DNA of 64,000 nt from Pseudolabrys sp. Root1462 (GCF_001426945.1 NZ_LMFS01000001.1:771757-835756), one strand, 5' to 3'. Shown: positions 54,443-63,498, numbered from the stretch's first letter. Made by a program: numbers and translations. Notes: a model not told the origin generated them from the letters alone.

Positions 54443-56680
54443 ATGACGCTCCAGGATCAGTCTTTGGTGGACAATCCGTCTTTGCTGAATGTTGCCAAGC
54501 TGCCGGCTTCGCGCCGCGCGTTCCTCAAGGCCGGCGCCGCCGCCGGTGGCGGCCTGTTGCTGACGCTCACCGTTCCACAGCTCGTCAAGGCGGCCGCGGG
54601 CGCCGACTCCGGCAGCGCTTCGACACTTAACGCCTATGTAACGATCGCGCCGGACAACACCGTCACCATCATGTCGAAGAACCCGGAAATCGGGCAGGGC
54701 ATCAAGACCATGCTGCCCATGCTGATCGCCGAGGAACTCGATGTGGCCTGGAGTCAGGTGCGCATCGACCAGGCGCCGCTCGATCCCGTAAAATACGGCA
54801 GGCAGTTTGCCGGCGGCAGCCAGGCGACGCCGCTGAATTGGGACCCGTGCCGCCGCGCCGGCGCCGCCGCGCGGCAGATGCTCGTGGCCGCGGCCGCGGC
54901 GCAGTGGAATGTGCCGGCGAGCGAATGTACGACGTCGGAGGGTCGCGTCCTGCACCAGTCGTCCGGCCGTTTGGTGACCTATGGCGCCGTGGCGGAGAAG
55001 GCGGCGGCGCTACCCGTGCCGAATCTCGGCAAGGTCGAACTGAAGGATCCGAAAAAATACGCCATCATCGGCCATTCGGTCCCGGGCTATGACAGCCCGA
55101 AGGTCGTCAAGGGCGAACCGCTGTTCGGCATCGATCATGAAGTGCCGGGCATGCTGTACGCGGTGTTCCAGAAATGCCCGGTCTTCGGCGGCAAGGTTGT
55201 GACCGCCAACGTCAACGATCTCAAGAAGCTGCCCGGCGTGCGCGATGCCTTCGTCGTCGAAGGCGGCAGCGACCTGCACGGGCTGATGCCCGGTGTCGCC
55301 ATCGTCGCCGACAGCTGGTGGCGTGCCAGCAAGGCGCGGGAGAAACTGCAGGTTACATGGGACGAAGGCGCGACCGCCGCACAGAGCAGCGAGGGTTTTG
55401 CCAGGCAGGCCGCGGCGTTTCGCGACCAGCCGCCGCAGAATAGCCTGCGCAACGATGGAGATGTCGCGGCCGCGCTGTCACAGGCGGCGCAAGTGGTCGA
55501 GGCCGATTACCACTATCCCTTCATTGCCCATGCGCCGCTCGAGCCGATGAACTGCACCGCGCACGTCGAGGGCAACAAGGTCACCTTGTGGGCGCCGACG
55601 CAGAATCCAGGCCCTGGGCGAACGTTGGTCGCCAAGACGCTCGGTCTCGACGAGAGCAAAGTCATCGTCAATATGACGCGTTGCGGCGGTGGCTTCGGCC
55701 GTCGGCTCGACAGCGACTTCATGGCGGAGGCGGCGTGGATCTCCAAGGTCGCCGGTGCGCCGGTCAAGCTCGTGTGGAATCGCACCGACGACATGCAGCA
55801 TGATTTCTATCGGCCGGCAGGCTGGCACTTCTTCAAGGCCGGCCTCGATGGCGATGGCAAACTGATGGCCTGGCAGCAGCACTTCATCAGCTTCGGCAAG
55901 AACGGCAACTATGCGCGTTCGGCCAATATGGAATCGACCATCTTCCCGGCCGGTCGCGTGCCGAACCTGTCGATGGGCGTCTCGCTGATGCCGCTCGGCG
56001 TGCCGACAGGGCCGTTGCGCGCGCCGGGTTCGAACGCGCTCGCCTTCGTGTTTCAATCGTTCATCGACGAATTGGCGCACAAGGCCGGCAAGGATCCGCT
56101 GCAATTTCAGATCGACCTGCTCGGCAAGGACGAATTGCTGCCGGGCCGCGGCGTTGGCTTCCACACCGGACGCGCCCGCGGCGTCATGGAAAAGGTGCGC
56201 GAGGTGTCCGGTTGGGGCCAACGCACGCTGCCCGCGCGCACCGGCATGGGCGTGGCGTTTTACTACAGCCACCTCGGCTACTTCGCCGAAGTGGTGGAGG
56301 CGGCTGTGGGCAATGACGGCCAGATAAAGATCAACAAGGTGTGGGCTGTTGGCGACGTCGGCAGCCATGTCATCAATCCGACCGCGGCCGAGAACATGGC
56401 GCAAGGCGGCGTGCTCGACGGTCTCGGCGAAGCGTTGAACCAGAAGATCACGATCGACAAGGGCCGCGTGGTTGAAGCGAACTTCGACTCGTTCCAGCCG
56501 TTGCGGCTGACACAAGCGGCACCGGTGGAAGTGCACTTCGTCACTACCGACAACCCGCCGACCGGGCTCGGAGAGCCGCCGTTGCCACCGGCGATACCGG
56601 CGCTGTGCAACGCCATCTTCGCCGCCACCGGCAAACGCATCCGCTCGCTGCCGATCGACACGGCGTTGCTGAAGGCGTGA
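54443..56680 (+). CDS. Molybdenum hydroxylase, molybdopterin-binding subunit (IorB-like)
   Basis: A 745-residue catalytic subunit of the xanthine oxidase family. A twin-arginine type signal SRRAFLKAGAAAGGGLLLTL (about 23-42) indicates export of the folded enzyme to the periplasm. Cofactor loops include EIGQGIKTMLPMLIAEELDV, TRCGGGFGRRLDSDFMAEAA and the late GLGEPPLPPAIPAL, with the Glu expected as catalytic base. The substrate (an aldehyde or N-heterocycle) is unknown. No maturation factor of the XdhC type or cytochrome c subunit is encoded next to it. Confidence 0.93.
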   Translation: MTLQDQSLVDNPSLLNVAKLPASRRAFLKAGAAAGGGLLLTLTVPQLVKAAAGADSGSASTLNAYVTIAPDNTVTIMSKNPEIGQGIKTMLPMLIAEELDVAWSQVRIDQAPLDPVKYGRQFAGGSQATPLNWDPCRRAGAAARQMLVAAAAAQWNVPASECTTSEGRVLHQSSGRLVTYGAVAEKAAALPVPNLGKVELKDPKKYAIIGHSVPGYDSPKVVKGEPLFGIDHEVPGMLYAVFQKCPVFGGKVVTANVNDLKKLPGVRDAFVVEGGSDLHGLMPGVAIVADSWWRASKAREKLQVTWDEGATAAQSSEGFARQAAAFRDQPPQNSLRNDGDVAAALSQAAQVVEADYHYPFIAHAPLEPMNCTAHVEGNKVTLWAPTQNPGPGRTLVAKTLGLDESKVIVNMTRCGGGFGRRLDSDFMAEAAWISKVAGAPVKLVWNRTDDMQHDFYRPAGWHFFKAGLDGDGKLMAWQQHFISFGKNGNYARSANMESTIFPAGRVPNLSMGVSLMPLGVPTGPLRAPGSNALAFVFQSFIDELAHKAGKDPLQFQIDLLGKDELLPGRGVGFHTGRARGVMEKVREVSGWGQRTLPARTGMGVAFYYSHLGYFAEVVEAAVGNDGQIKINKVWAVGDVGSHVINPTAAENMAQGGVLDGLGEALNQKITIDKGRVVEANFDSFQPLRLTQAAPVEVHFVTTDNPPTGLGEPPLPPAIPALCNAIFAATGKRIRSLPIDTALLKA

Positions 56681-56717
56681 GCCGCGACGACCGCGGCGGC
56701 GGCTTCGGCCGTCGCCG

Positions 56718-57443
56718 TCACCACACGCCCGGCACCAACCGGTAGCGCACCTTGTCGCAATAGGCCGCGTAGCCGGGCAAGTCGCGCTTGAGCACGCGCT
56801 CCTCGTCGAGCAACCGCCAAGCGAACACCGCGGCGAGCGGAATGACAATCAGCAGGCTCCAATATGAACCGAGCGCCAGCGGCGTCAGGCCGAACATCAG
56901 AAGCGCGCCGGAATACATCGGATGCCGCACATAGGCGTACGGGCCGGTGCTGATCACCGGCTGATCGGCGCCGGTTGTGATCGTCGCCGCCGCATAGCTG
57001 TTCACCGACAGCACGTAGCAGACCAGTCCATAGGACAGCATCACGGCGATGTCGGCGGCGATCACCAGCCAGGCCGGCACATGCGACCAGCCGAACAGGT
57101 GGTCGAGGCCGGGCAGGGCGAACAGCAGCACGACGCAGACCGACGCGGCGCTCATGATGATCTTCTGGCTCTTTTCGGTTTCCGCCGTCGGGCCAACCGC
57201 CAGCCGCCGCTCGACCAGCGCCGGATCGTACTTGAGGAAATACAGCGAGCCGCCGATCGTGAACGCCGCGAACAGCGCCCAATAGAGCCAGCCCTGCCAG
57301 TAGGTCAGGCTCAGCGATGGCAGCACGATGATGACGCCGAGGGCGACGATGAACTTGGCCGAGCTTTCCAGGGTACGGCGGCGCAACTCAGGGCTGGCTT
57401 GCGGGGCAGCGGGCATGGCGGGGGCTCCATCATCAGAACGCAC
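56718..57443 (-). CDS. Isoprenylcysteine carboxyl methyltransferase-like membrane protein
   Basis: A 241-residue membrane protein with five or more helices. The C-terminal catalytic part has STGPYAYVRHPMYSGALLMFGLTPLALG (about 165-192), typical of the ICMT/PEMT group that binds S-adenosylmethionine, and RLLDEERVLKRDLPGY. Bacterial members methylate lipids or unknown hydrophobic targets; the substrate here is open. A second possible start is MPAAPQ, nine residues in. It is divergent from leuA and its leader. Confidence 0.88.
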   Translation of the reverse strand: MRSDDGAPAMPAAPQASPELRRRTLESSAKFIVALGVIIVLPSLSLTYWQGWLYWALFAAFTIGGSLYFLKYDPALVERRLAVGPTAETEKSQKIIMSAASVCVVLLFALPGLDHLFGWSHVPAWLVIAADIAVMLSYGLVCYVLSVNSYAAATITTGADQPVISTGPYAYVRHPMYSGALLMFGLTPLALGSYWSLLIVIPLAAVFAWRLLDEERVLKRDLPGYAAYCDKVRYRLVPGVW

Positions 57444-57500
57444 ACGACGGGCTCCGGTTTGGGGGGCTAAACCGTCAGCAATGCTGACCTAATACGCCGC

Positions 57501-57529
57501 TTGCCCCGGCCGCCTGCAATCGGCTAGAA
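57501..57529 (+). promoter_or_regulatory. Possible sigma-70 promoter of the leuA leader
   Basis: TTGCCC (57501-57506) and CTAGAA (57524-57529) are 17 bp apart, about 80 bp ahead of the leader peptide. The -10 box departs from consensus, so this is tentative. Confidence 0.45.
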
Positions 57530-57611
57530 ACCCCGATATCCGGTAGCCGCTTAACGCGGGCTTTACCGGAATCCGCGACCGTCAGGGTCGTTATTGAGGG
57601 TACTTGAGCCA

Positions 57612-57728
57612 ATGCCGACGCGGCAGACCATCTGCGCGATCGACCCGGTGGCCGCCAATCTGATTGGCAAGGCCAAGCCGGTGGCTACCCTCATTCTGGG
57701 CACGCTCCTTCTCCTTACCCGCCCCTGA
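57612..57728 (+). CDS. leuA leader peptide, leucine-rich
   Basis: A 38-codon frame starting MPTRQTICAI and ending LILGTLLLLTRP before TGA. Six of the last twelve residues are Leu, with four consecutive Leu codons (CTC CTT CTC CTT, 57705-57716). Placed 114 bp ahead of leuA, this is the expected layout of ribosome-mediated leucine attenuation. At 38 residues it is longer than the classical enteric peptide. No strong ribosome site is seen. After the stop, CCCCTGAG and CTCGGGG can pair to give a leader stem, but there is no T-run, so the downstream step may not be a classical terminator. Confidence 0.75.
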   Translation: MPTRQTICAIDPVAANLIGKAKPVATLILGTLLLLTRP

Positions 57729-57842
57729 GGGCCGGCTGGGCATTGCGCCTGGGCACTCGGGGGACGGCGGCAGATCAAGCACCCTGAAACGCGCCCCTCG
57801 GTCATGAACCCGCGGCGCAGGATCCAGAGAAGGACAATTCCA

Positions 57843-59420
57843 ATGGCTACCCCGACCCAGTCCGATAAGGACCGCGTGGTTATCTTCGACACCACCTTGC
57901 GCGACGGCGAGCAGTGCCCCGGCGCCACCATGACCCACGAGGAAAAGCTCGAGGTCGCCGAGCTGCTCGACACCATGGGCGTCGACATCATCGAGGCCGG
58001 CTTCCCGATCGCCTCGGAAGGCGACTTCGCCGCCGTCAACGAGATCGCCAAACGCGCCAAGAATTCGGTGATCTGCGGCCTGTCGCGCGCCGCGCCCAAG
58101 GACATCGACCGCTGCGCCGAGGCCATCAAGCCGGCGAGGCGCAACCGCATCCACACCTTCCTGTCCACCTCGCCGGTGCACATGAAGTACAAGCTGCAGA
58201 AGGAGCCGCACGAGGTCTTCGAGATGGTGATCGCGCAGGTGACTCGCGCCCGCAGCCACACCGACGACGTCGAGTGGTCGAGCGAGGACGGCACCCGCAC
58301 CGAGTTCGACTTCCTGTGCCGCTGCGTCGAGGCCGCGATCAAGGCCGGCGCCACGACCATCAACATCCCCGACACCGTCGGCTACACCACGCCGGAGGAA
58401 TATCGCGACCTGTTCCGCCGCGTGATCGAGAATGTGCCGAACTCCGACAAGGCGGTGTTCTCGGTGCATTGCCATAACGACCTCGGCATGGCGGTCGCCA
58501 ATTCGCTCGCCGGCGTCACCGGCGGTGCGCGGCAGATCGAATGCACCGTCAACGGCATCGGCGAGCGCGCCGGCAATGCCGCGCTGGAAGAGATCGTGAT
58601 GGCGATCAAGACACGCAACGACGTGTTTCCGTACGCCACCAATATCGACGCCACCATGCTGACGCGCGCTTCCAAGCTCGTCGCGGCGGCGACGTCGTTC
58701 CCGGTGCAATACAACAAGGCCATCGTCGGCCGTAACGCCTTCGCGCATGAGAGCGGCATCCACCAGGACGGCATGCTCAAGAACGCGCAGACCTACGAGA
58801 TCATGACGCCGGAATCGGTCGGCGTGAAACAGACCTCGCTGGTCATGGGCAAGCATTCCGGCCGCCACGCCTTCCAGCACAAGCTGGAAGAGTTGGGCTA
58901 TCAGCTTTCGGACAACCAGTTGCAGGACGCCTTCGTGCGCTTCAAGGCGCTGGCCGATCGCAAGAAGCAGATCTACGACGAGGACATCGAGGCGCTGGTC
59001 GATGAAGAAATCGCCACCGCGCATGACCGCGCCAAGATCGTGTCGCTCACCGTCATCGCCGGTACCATGGGGCCGCAGACCGCGACGCTCACCATCGATA
59101 TCGACGGCAAGCACACCACGCATCAGGCGACCGGCAACGGCCCGGTTGATGCGATCTTCAACGCCATCCACGCCATCGTGCCGCACGAGGCCAAGCTCGA
59201 GCTCTATCAGGTGCACGCGGTGACCGAAGGCACCGATGCGCAGGCGGAAGTTTCGGTGCGGCTGGCGGCGGAGGGCCGCTCCTTCACCGCCAAGGGCGCC
59301 GATCCGGATACCCTGGTGGCGTCGGCGAAGGCCTATCTCGGCGCGCTCAACAAGATGATGAGCAAGCGCGGCAAGATGCCGGGCGTGGAGAAGCGCATTC
59401 ACGCCAACGAAGGCGTCTGA
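57843..59420 (+). CDS. leuA: 2-isopropylmalate synthase
   Basis: A 525-residue enzyme committing 2-oxoisovalerate to leucine synthesis. VVIFDTTLRDGEQCPGATM (about 12-30) is the HMGL signature with the catalytic Arg and metal Asp, VHCHNDLGMAVANSLAGV has the metal His pair, and NAFAHESGIHQDGMLKN ends the catalytic domain. The C-terminal LeuA dimer domain (about 400-525) gives leucine feedback inhibition. I start at ATG 57843 with GAAGGA eight bases ahead; the longer frame adds 13 residues inside the leader. A terminator follows. Confidence 0.97.
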   Translation: MATPTQSDKDRVVIFDTTLRDGEQCPGATMTHEEKLEVAELLDTMGVDIIEAGFPIASEGDFAAVNEIAKRAKNSVICGLSRAAPKDIDRCAEAIKPARRNRIHTFLSTSPVHMKYKLQKEPHEVFEMVIAQVTRARSHTDDVEWSSEDGTRTEFDFLCRCVEAAIKAGATTINIPDTVGYTTPEEYRDLFRRVIENVPNSDKAVFSVHCHNDLGMAVANSLAGVTGGARQIECTVNGIGERAGNAALEEIVMAIKTRNDVFPYATNIDATMLTRASKLVAAATSFPVQYNKAIVGRNAFAHESGIHQDGMLKNAQTYEIMTPESVGVKQTSLVMGKHSGRHAFQHKLEELGYQLSDNQLQDAFVRFKALADRKKQIYDEDIEALVDEEIATAHDRAKIVSLTVIAGTMGPQTATLTIDIDGKHTTHQATGNGPVDAIFNAIHAIVPHEAKLELYQVHAVTEGTDAQAEVSVRLAAEGRSFTAKGADPDTLVASAKAYLGALNKMMSKRGKMPGVEKRIHANEGV

Positions 59421-59451
59421 ACCGCCCACTGTTTCATCGGAAAGCATGCTG

Positions 59452-59482
59452 CGCCGCGTCCAAATGTTGGGCGCGGCGTTTT
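59452..59482 (+). terminator. Rho-independent terminator after leuA
   Basis: CGCCGCGTCC and GGGCGCGGCG form a 10-bp stem (one T-G pair) with loop AAATGTT, followed by TTTT. It lies 31 bp after the leuA stop. Confidence 0.85.
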
Positions 59483-59618
59483 GCTGTGCCGCGGTGCGAC
59501 GATTGCGCCCGGGTGGGCAGGGGCTCGGGGCGGAGCTGGGGCCTTGCCGGGCTCCGGATTTGATGCGAACCTTTCGTCAAGAGCCGTCAAAGGCTTATAA
59601 ATAACGGAGGGAACGTCG

Positions 59619-60620
59619 ATGCGCTTGTGGATCGTCGCAGCCGCTGCGGCTGCTGTTGTTGCTGCCTCTGCTGCTCCCGCTGCTGCAGCTGACCCCATCG
59701 TCATCAAATTCAGCCACGTCGTCGCCCCCGATACGCCGAAGGGCAAAGGCGCCGAGAAGTTCAAGGAGCTCGCCGAGAAGTACACCGCCGGCAAGGTCAA
59801 GGTCGAAGTCTATCCGAACTCGACCTTGTACAAGGACAAGGAAGAGCTCGAGGCCCTGCAGCTCGGCGCCGTGCAGATGCTGGCGCCGTCGAATTCGAAG
59901 TTCGGCCCGATCGGCATCAAGGACTTCGAGGTGTTCGATCTGCCGTTCCTGCTCCCCAACCTCGACGCGCTGCGCAAGGTGACCGAAGGCCCGATCGGCA
60001 AGCGCATGCTCAAGCTGATGGATGCCAAGGGCATGGTCGGCCTGGCTTATTGGGACAACGGCTTCAAGCAGATGAGCGCCAACAAGCCGCTCAAGACGCC
60101 GGCCGATTACAAGGGCCTCAAATTCCGCATTCAGTCATCCAAGGTGCTCGAGGCGCAGTTCCGCATGCTCGGCGCGGTTCCGCAGGTTATGGCTTTCTCG
60201 GAAGTCTATCAGGCGCTGCAGACCGGCGTGGTGGATGGCCAGGAGAACACCTGGTCGAACATCTACACGCAGAAAATGCACGAAGTGCAGAAGTTCATCA
60301 CTGAAACAAACCATGGCTATATCGGCTACGTCGTGGTCGTGAACAAGAAGTTCTGGGACGGCCTGCCGGCCGACGTCCGCCCGCAGCTCGAAAAGGCCAT
60401 GGCGGAATCAACCCAGTTCGCCAATAGCCAGTCGGCCAAGGAAAACGACGAGGCCAAGGCCGAGATCATCAAGACCGGCAAGACCACGATCGTGACGCCG
60501 ACCGCCGCCGAGAACGCCGAGATGCGCAAGACCATGGCGCCGCTCTACGAGGAAATGGGCAAGCGCGTCGGCAAGGAGCTGATCGACGAAGTCGTCAAGA
60601 CCGTCGGCGGCCAGAGCTGA
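59619..60620 (+). CDS. dctP: TRAP transporter substrate-binding protein (DctP)
   Basis: A 333-residue periplasmic binding protein of the DctP family for a carboxylate. The signal peptide (AAAAAVVAASAAPAAAA, about 5-22) is followed by IVIKFSHVVAPDTPKGKGAEKFKELAEKYT. The carboxylate-binding Arg lies in GLKFRIQSSKVLEAQF, and VDGQENTWSNIYTQKMHEVQKF is a family hallmark. GGAGGG lies just ahead of the ATG. dctQ and dctM follow after a stem-loop. Confidence 0.95.
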   Translation: MRLWIVAAAAAAVVAASAAPAAAADPIVIKFSHVVAPDTPKGKGAEKFKELAEKYTAGKVKVEVYPNSTLYKDKEELEALQLGAVQMLAPSNSKFGPIGIKDFEVFDLPFLLPNLDALRKVTEGPIGKRMLKLMDAKGMVGLAYWDNGFKQMSANKPLKTPADYKGLKFRIQSSKVLEAQFRMLGAVPQVMAFSEVYQALQTGVVDGQENTWSNIYTQKMHEVQKFITETNHGYIGYVVVVNKKFWDGLPADVRPQLEKAMAESTQFANSQSAKENDEAKAEIIKTGKTTIVTPTAAENAEMRKTMAPLYEEMGKRVGKELIDEVVKTVGGQS

Positions 60621-60629
60621 TTGGAAACC

Positions 60630-60655
60630 GGAGCCGCGGCATCGCCCGCGGCTCC
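60630..60655 (+). terminator. Stem-loop between dctP and dctQ
   Basis: GGAGCCGCGG and CCGCGGCTCC form a perfect 10-bp stem with a 6-base loop, nine bases after the dctP stop, and no T-run follows. It may trim or stabilise the abundant dctP message rather than end it. Confidence 0.6.
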
Positions 60656-60773
60656 GTCCATTCGGCTCAGCGAGCGGATGGCGAAAGGGGCGCCGTCGGC
60701 TTATCCCTCCAATCCAGTTCCGATGTGCTCGTCGTGACGACGAGGCGATCCCCCGTCAGTGCACGAGGCGCCG

Positions 60774-61373
60774 ATGTTCCTTCGCATCCTTGACCGGCTC
60801 GAGGAAATCCTGATCGCGACGCTGATCGCGGCGGCGACCATCATCATCTTCATCGCCGTCGTGCATCGCTACGCCGTGGGCGTTCCCTGGCTCTATCCTT
60901 ATGTCTTCGGCATCAATCTGACCTGGGCGCAGGAACTGTGCATCTACATGTTCGTGTGGATGGCGAAGTTCGGCGCCGCCTACGGCGTGCGTACCGGCAT
61001 CCATGTCGGCGTCGATGTCGCGGTCAACATGCTCAAGCCGGCGGGCCGCAAGCGCATCATCCTGTTCGGTCTGATGGCCGGCGCGCTGTTCACCGCCCTG
61101 GTCGGCACCATGGGCGCGCGCTTTGTCTATGAACTCTATCCGACCGGGCAGGTGTCGCCGGACATGGAGATGCCGCGCTGGATCATCTTCCTCGCGGTCC
61201 CGCTCGGTTCCTACCTGATGTGCTTCCGCTTCCTGCAGGTGGCATGGACGTTCTGGCACACCGGCGAACTGCCGCATCATGACCCCGGTCACGTCGAAGG
61301 CGTGGTCGAGAGCCCGTCGGCCGCAAGGGATCTTCGCGCCGAAGAGCTCGCCGACAACGCGCCGAGGGCCTGA
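60774..61373 (+). CDS. dctQ: TRAP transporter small permease (DctQ)
   Basis: A 199-residue four-helix membrane protein. Helices include IATLIAAATIIIFIAVVHRYA and LFGLMAGALFTALVGTMGA, and the family block WAQELCIYMFVWMAKFGAAYGVRTGIHVGVD is intact. I start at ATG 60774 with GAGG six bases ahead, rather than GTG 60759. It links the binding protein to DctM, whose gene begins one base after its stop. Confidence 0.93.
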   Translation: MFLRILDRLEEILIATLIAAATIIIFIAVVHRYAVGVPWLYPYVFGINLTWAQELCIYMFVWMAKFGAAYGVRTGIHVGVDVAVNMLKPAGRKRIILFGLMAGALFTALVGTMGARFVYELYPTGQVSPDMEMPRWIIFLAVPLGSYLMCFRFLQVAWTFWHTGELPHHDPGHVEGVVESPSAARDLRAEELADNAPRA

Positions 61374-61374
61374 G

Positions 61375-62700
61375 ATGAACACCGCCATCATCTTCGGCCT
61401 GCTGATCGTGCTGATGCTCACGGGCATGCCGATCTCGATCGCCCTCGGTCTCACCGTGATGTCGTTCCTGTTCGTGATGACCACGGTGCCGATCGAGTCG
61501 GTGGCGCTCAAGCTGTTCACCGGCATCGAGAGCTTCGAGATCATGGCGATCCCGTTCTTCATCCTCGCCGGCAATTTCCTTACCCATGGCGGCGTGGCGC
61601 AGCGCATGATCAATTTCGCGGCGTCGATTGTCGGTCACTGGTATGGCGGCCTCGGCCTCGCGGCCGTCGTTGCCTGCGCGCTGTTCGCGGCGATTTCCGG
61701 CTCGTCGCCGGCAACCGTCGTCGCCATTGGCTCGATCCTCATTCCGGCCATGGTGCAGGCCGGCTATCCGAAGCGCTTCGGCGCCGGCGTCATCGCCACC
61801 TCCGGCGCGCTCGGCATCCTCATTCCGCCGTCGATCGTCATGGTGCTTTACGCGGTCTCGACCGGCGGCAGCGTCGCGCTCGATCCGGAAGGCAAGCGGG
61901 TGCTGTCGGCGTCCGTCGGCCAGTTGTTCATGGCCGGCGTGATTCCCGGGCTGATGCTCGCCTTCCTGCTCGGCATCACGACATTCTACCGCGCCTGGAA
62001 GAACGATTATCCGCGCTTGCCGCGCGCCGACTGGCGCGCGCGCCTCAAAGCGTTCCGCGAGTCGGTGTGGGGCCTGCTGCTGATCGTCATCGTGCTCGGC
62101 GGCATTTATGCCGGCCTCTTCACGCCGACCGAGGCGGCGGCGGTGAGTGCGGTGTATGCCTTCGTCATCGCCGTCTTTGTCTACCGCGACATGAGCCTGC
62201 GCGATGTGCCGAAGGTTCTGCTCTCGTCGGCCAATATGAGCGCGATGATCCTCTATATCATCACCAATGCGGTGCTGTTCTCGTTCCTGATGACCAGCGA
62301 ACAGATTCCTCAGACCATGACGGCCTGGCTCAAGAGCAGCGGGATCGGCTGGGTCGAGTTCCTGATGATCGTCAACGTCATCCTGCTGGTCGCCGGCAAC
62401 GTGATGGAGCCGTCATCGATCGTGCTCATCACCGCGCCGATCCTGTTTCCCATCGCCGCGAGCCTCGGCATCCATCCGGTGCATCTCGGCATTCTGATGA
62501 CGGTGAACATGGAGGTCGGTCTTTGCCATCCGCCGGTCGGGCTCAATCTCTATGTCGCGTCCGGTATCGCCAAAATGGGCATTACCGAATTAACGATTGC
62601 GACATGGCCGTGGCTGATGACGATGCTGATTTTCCTCATCATCGTGACTTACGTTCCCGAATTATCGCTGTGGCTGCCGCGAATGCTCGGCATGTTGTAG
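61375..62700 (+). CDS. dctM: TRAP transporter large permease (DctM)
   Basis: A 441-residue ion-coupled carrier with about 12 helices. Typical blocks are MLTGMPISIALGLTVMSFLF, FFILAGNFLTHGGVAQRMINFA, FAAISGSSPATVVAIGSILIPAM and the late VNMEVGLCHPPVGLNLYVASGI. I start at ATG 61375, one base after the dctQ stop; the longer frame would overlap dctQ. It completes one full TRAP importer. Confidence 0.95.
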   Translation: MNTAIIFGLLIVLMLTGMPISIALGLTVMSFLFVMTTVPIESVALKLFTGIESFEIMAIPFFILAGNFLTHGGVAQRMINFAASIVGHWYGGLGLAAVVACALFAAISGSSPATVVAIGSILIPAMVQAGYPKRFGAGVIATSGALGILIPPSIVMVLYAVSTGGSVALDPEGKRVLSASVGQLFMAGVIPGLMLAFLLGITTFYRAWKNDYPRLPRADWRARLKAFRESVWGLLLIVIVLGGIYAGLFTPTEAAAVSAVYAFVIAVFVYRDMSLRDVPKVLLSSANMSAMILYIITNAVLFSFLMTSEQIPQTMTAWLKSSGIGWVEFLMIVNVILLVAGNVMEPSSIVLITAPILFPIAASLGIHPVHLGILMTVNMEVGLCHPPVGLNLYVASGIAKMGITELTIATWPWLMTMLIFLIIVTYVPELSLWLPRMLGML

Positions 62701-62736
62701 GCGGATAAATTGTCGCACCGGTATGGCCGTATGTTC

Positions 62737-62760
62737 GTGCATGAACGCCGGTTCATGCAC
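62737..62760. repeat. Perfect 10-bp palindrome after dctM
   Basis: GTGCATGAAC and GTTCATGCAC flank GCCG. There is no T-run, so it is either a weak dctM terminator or a regulator site for the Spy-like gene downstream. Confidence 0.55.
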
Positions 62761-62771
62761 ATTGCGATCAT

Positions 62772-62793
62772 TTAATGTCTGTCCAATCATTAA
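62772..62793. promoter_or_regulatory. Inverted repeat TTAATG-N10-CATTAA
   Basis: Two 6-bp half-sites 10 bases apart, about 80 bp ahead of the Spy-like gene start, in an AT-rich patch typical of promoters. Spacing would suit a dimeric regulator. No specific regulator is assigned. Confidence 0.35.
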
Positions 62794-62874
62794 CTTGATA
62801 AGGCGCCGCAGGGTTTCTCTACTGGCCTCCGTTGAATGGCTATCACTCGAAGCTGTTCACCATGGAGGTGGCTT

Positions 62875-63432
62875 ATGTTGAAGACTATTCTTGCCGGCGC
62901 GACTGCACTCGCGATTGCCGGTGGTTCGCTGGCTTACGCGCAGAAGGCGCCCGACGGTCCCAAAGGCGCCGAGCGCTGGCGCCCGACCGCGCAGGACATG
63001 GCGGCGTTCGGCGATGCCCGCATCGCCGCGCTGAAGGCCGGCCTGAAACTGACGCCTGACCAGGAGAAGAACTGGCCGGCAGTTGAAACGGCGATGCGCG
63101 ATATGGCCAAGCAGCGCTCCGAGCGCTTTGCGGCGCGCGCCTCGGCTGACAAGCCGGCCGATCCGATTGAGCGCATGAGCGCGCGAGCCGACGCCATGAC
63201 GCAGCGCGGTACGGCGCTCAAGAAACTCGCCGATGCCGCCGCGCCGCTCTACAAGAGCCTCGACGAAGGCCAGAAGCATCGCTTCATGATGCTGGCGCGT
63301 CTGGGCGGTGAGCAGCACCACGGCTGGCGCGGTCGCCATCATGGCGACGGTCCGCGTCACATGCGCCACCACGGCCCCCGTGGCGGCCAGGGCCCGATGG
63401 GCCCGGGCAGCGACGCACCGCAGCCGCAGTAA
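62875..63432 (+). CDS. Spy/CpxP-like periplasmic LTXXQ-motif protein
   Basis: A 185-residue exported protein. The signal peptide (ILAGATALAIAGGSLAYA, about 5-22) precedes a helical body with one clear LTXXQ motif (LTPDQEKNW, about 54-62) and a related LDEGQKHRF (about 129-137). The C-terminus is rich in His, Gly, Arg and Met (HHGWRGRHHGDGPRHMRHHG), a likely metal-binding tail. Relatives act as chaperones or stress sensors for envelope or metal stress. GGAGG is seven bases ahead of the ATG. Confidence 0.88.
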   Translation: MLKTILAGATALAIAGGSLAYAQKAPDGPKGAERWRPTAQDMAAFGDARIAALKAGLKLTPDQEKNWPAVETAMRDMAKQRSERFAARASADKPADPIERMSARADAMTQRGTALKKLADAAAPLYKSLDEGQKHRFMMLARLGGEQHHGWRGRHHGDGPRHMRHHGPRGGQGPMGPGSDAPQPQ

Positions 63433-63498
63433 AAGCAGGCTAATTCCGCCAAGTGGGCGAGGCCTGGCTTTCTCCCGGAAGCCCGTCTCGTCCCAAGA

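Noticed and set aside
57591-59447. Minus-strand open frame of 618 codons opposite leuA
   Set aside because: Antisense shadow of a clearly recognised gene, with low-complexity Arg/His/Gly composition.
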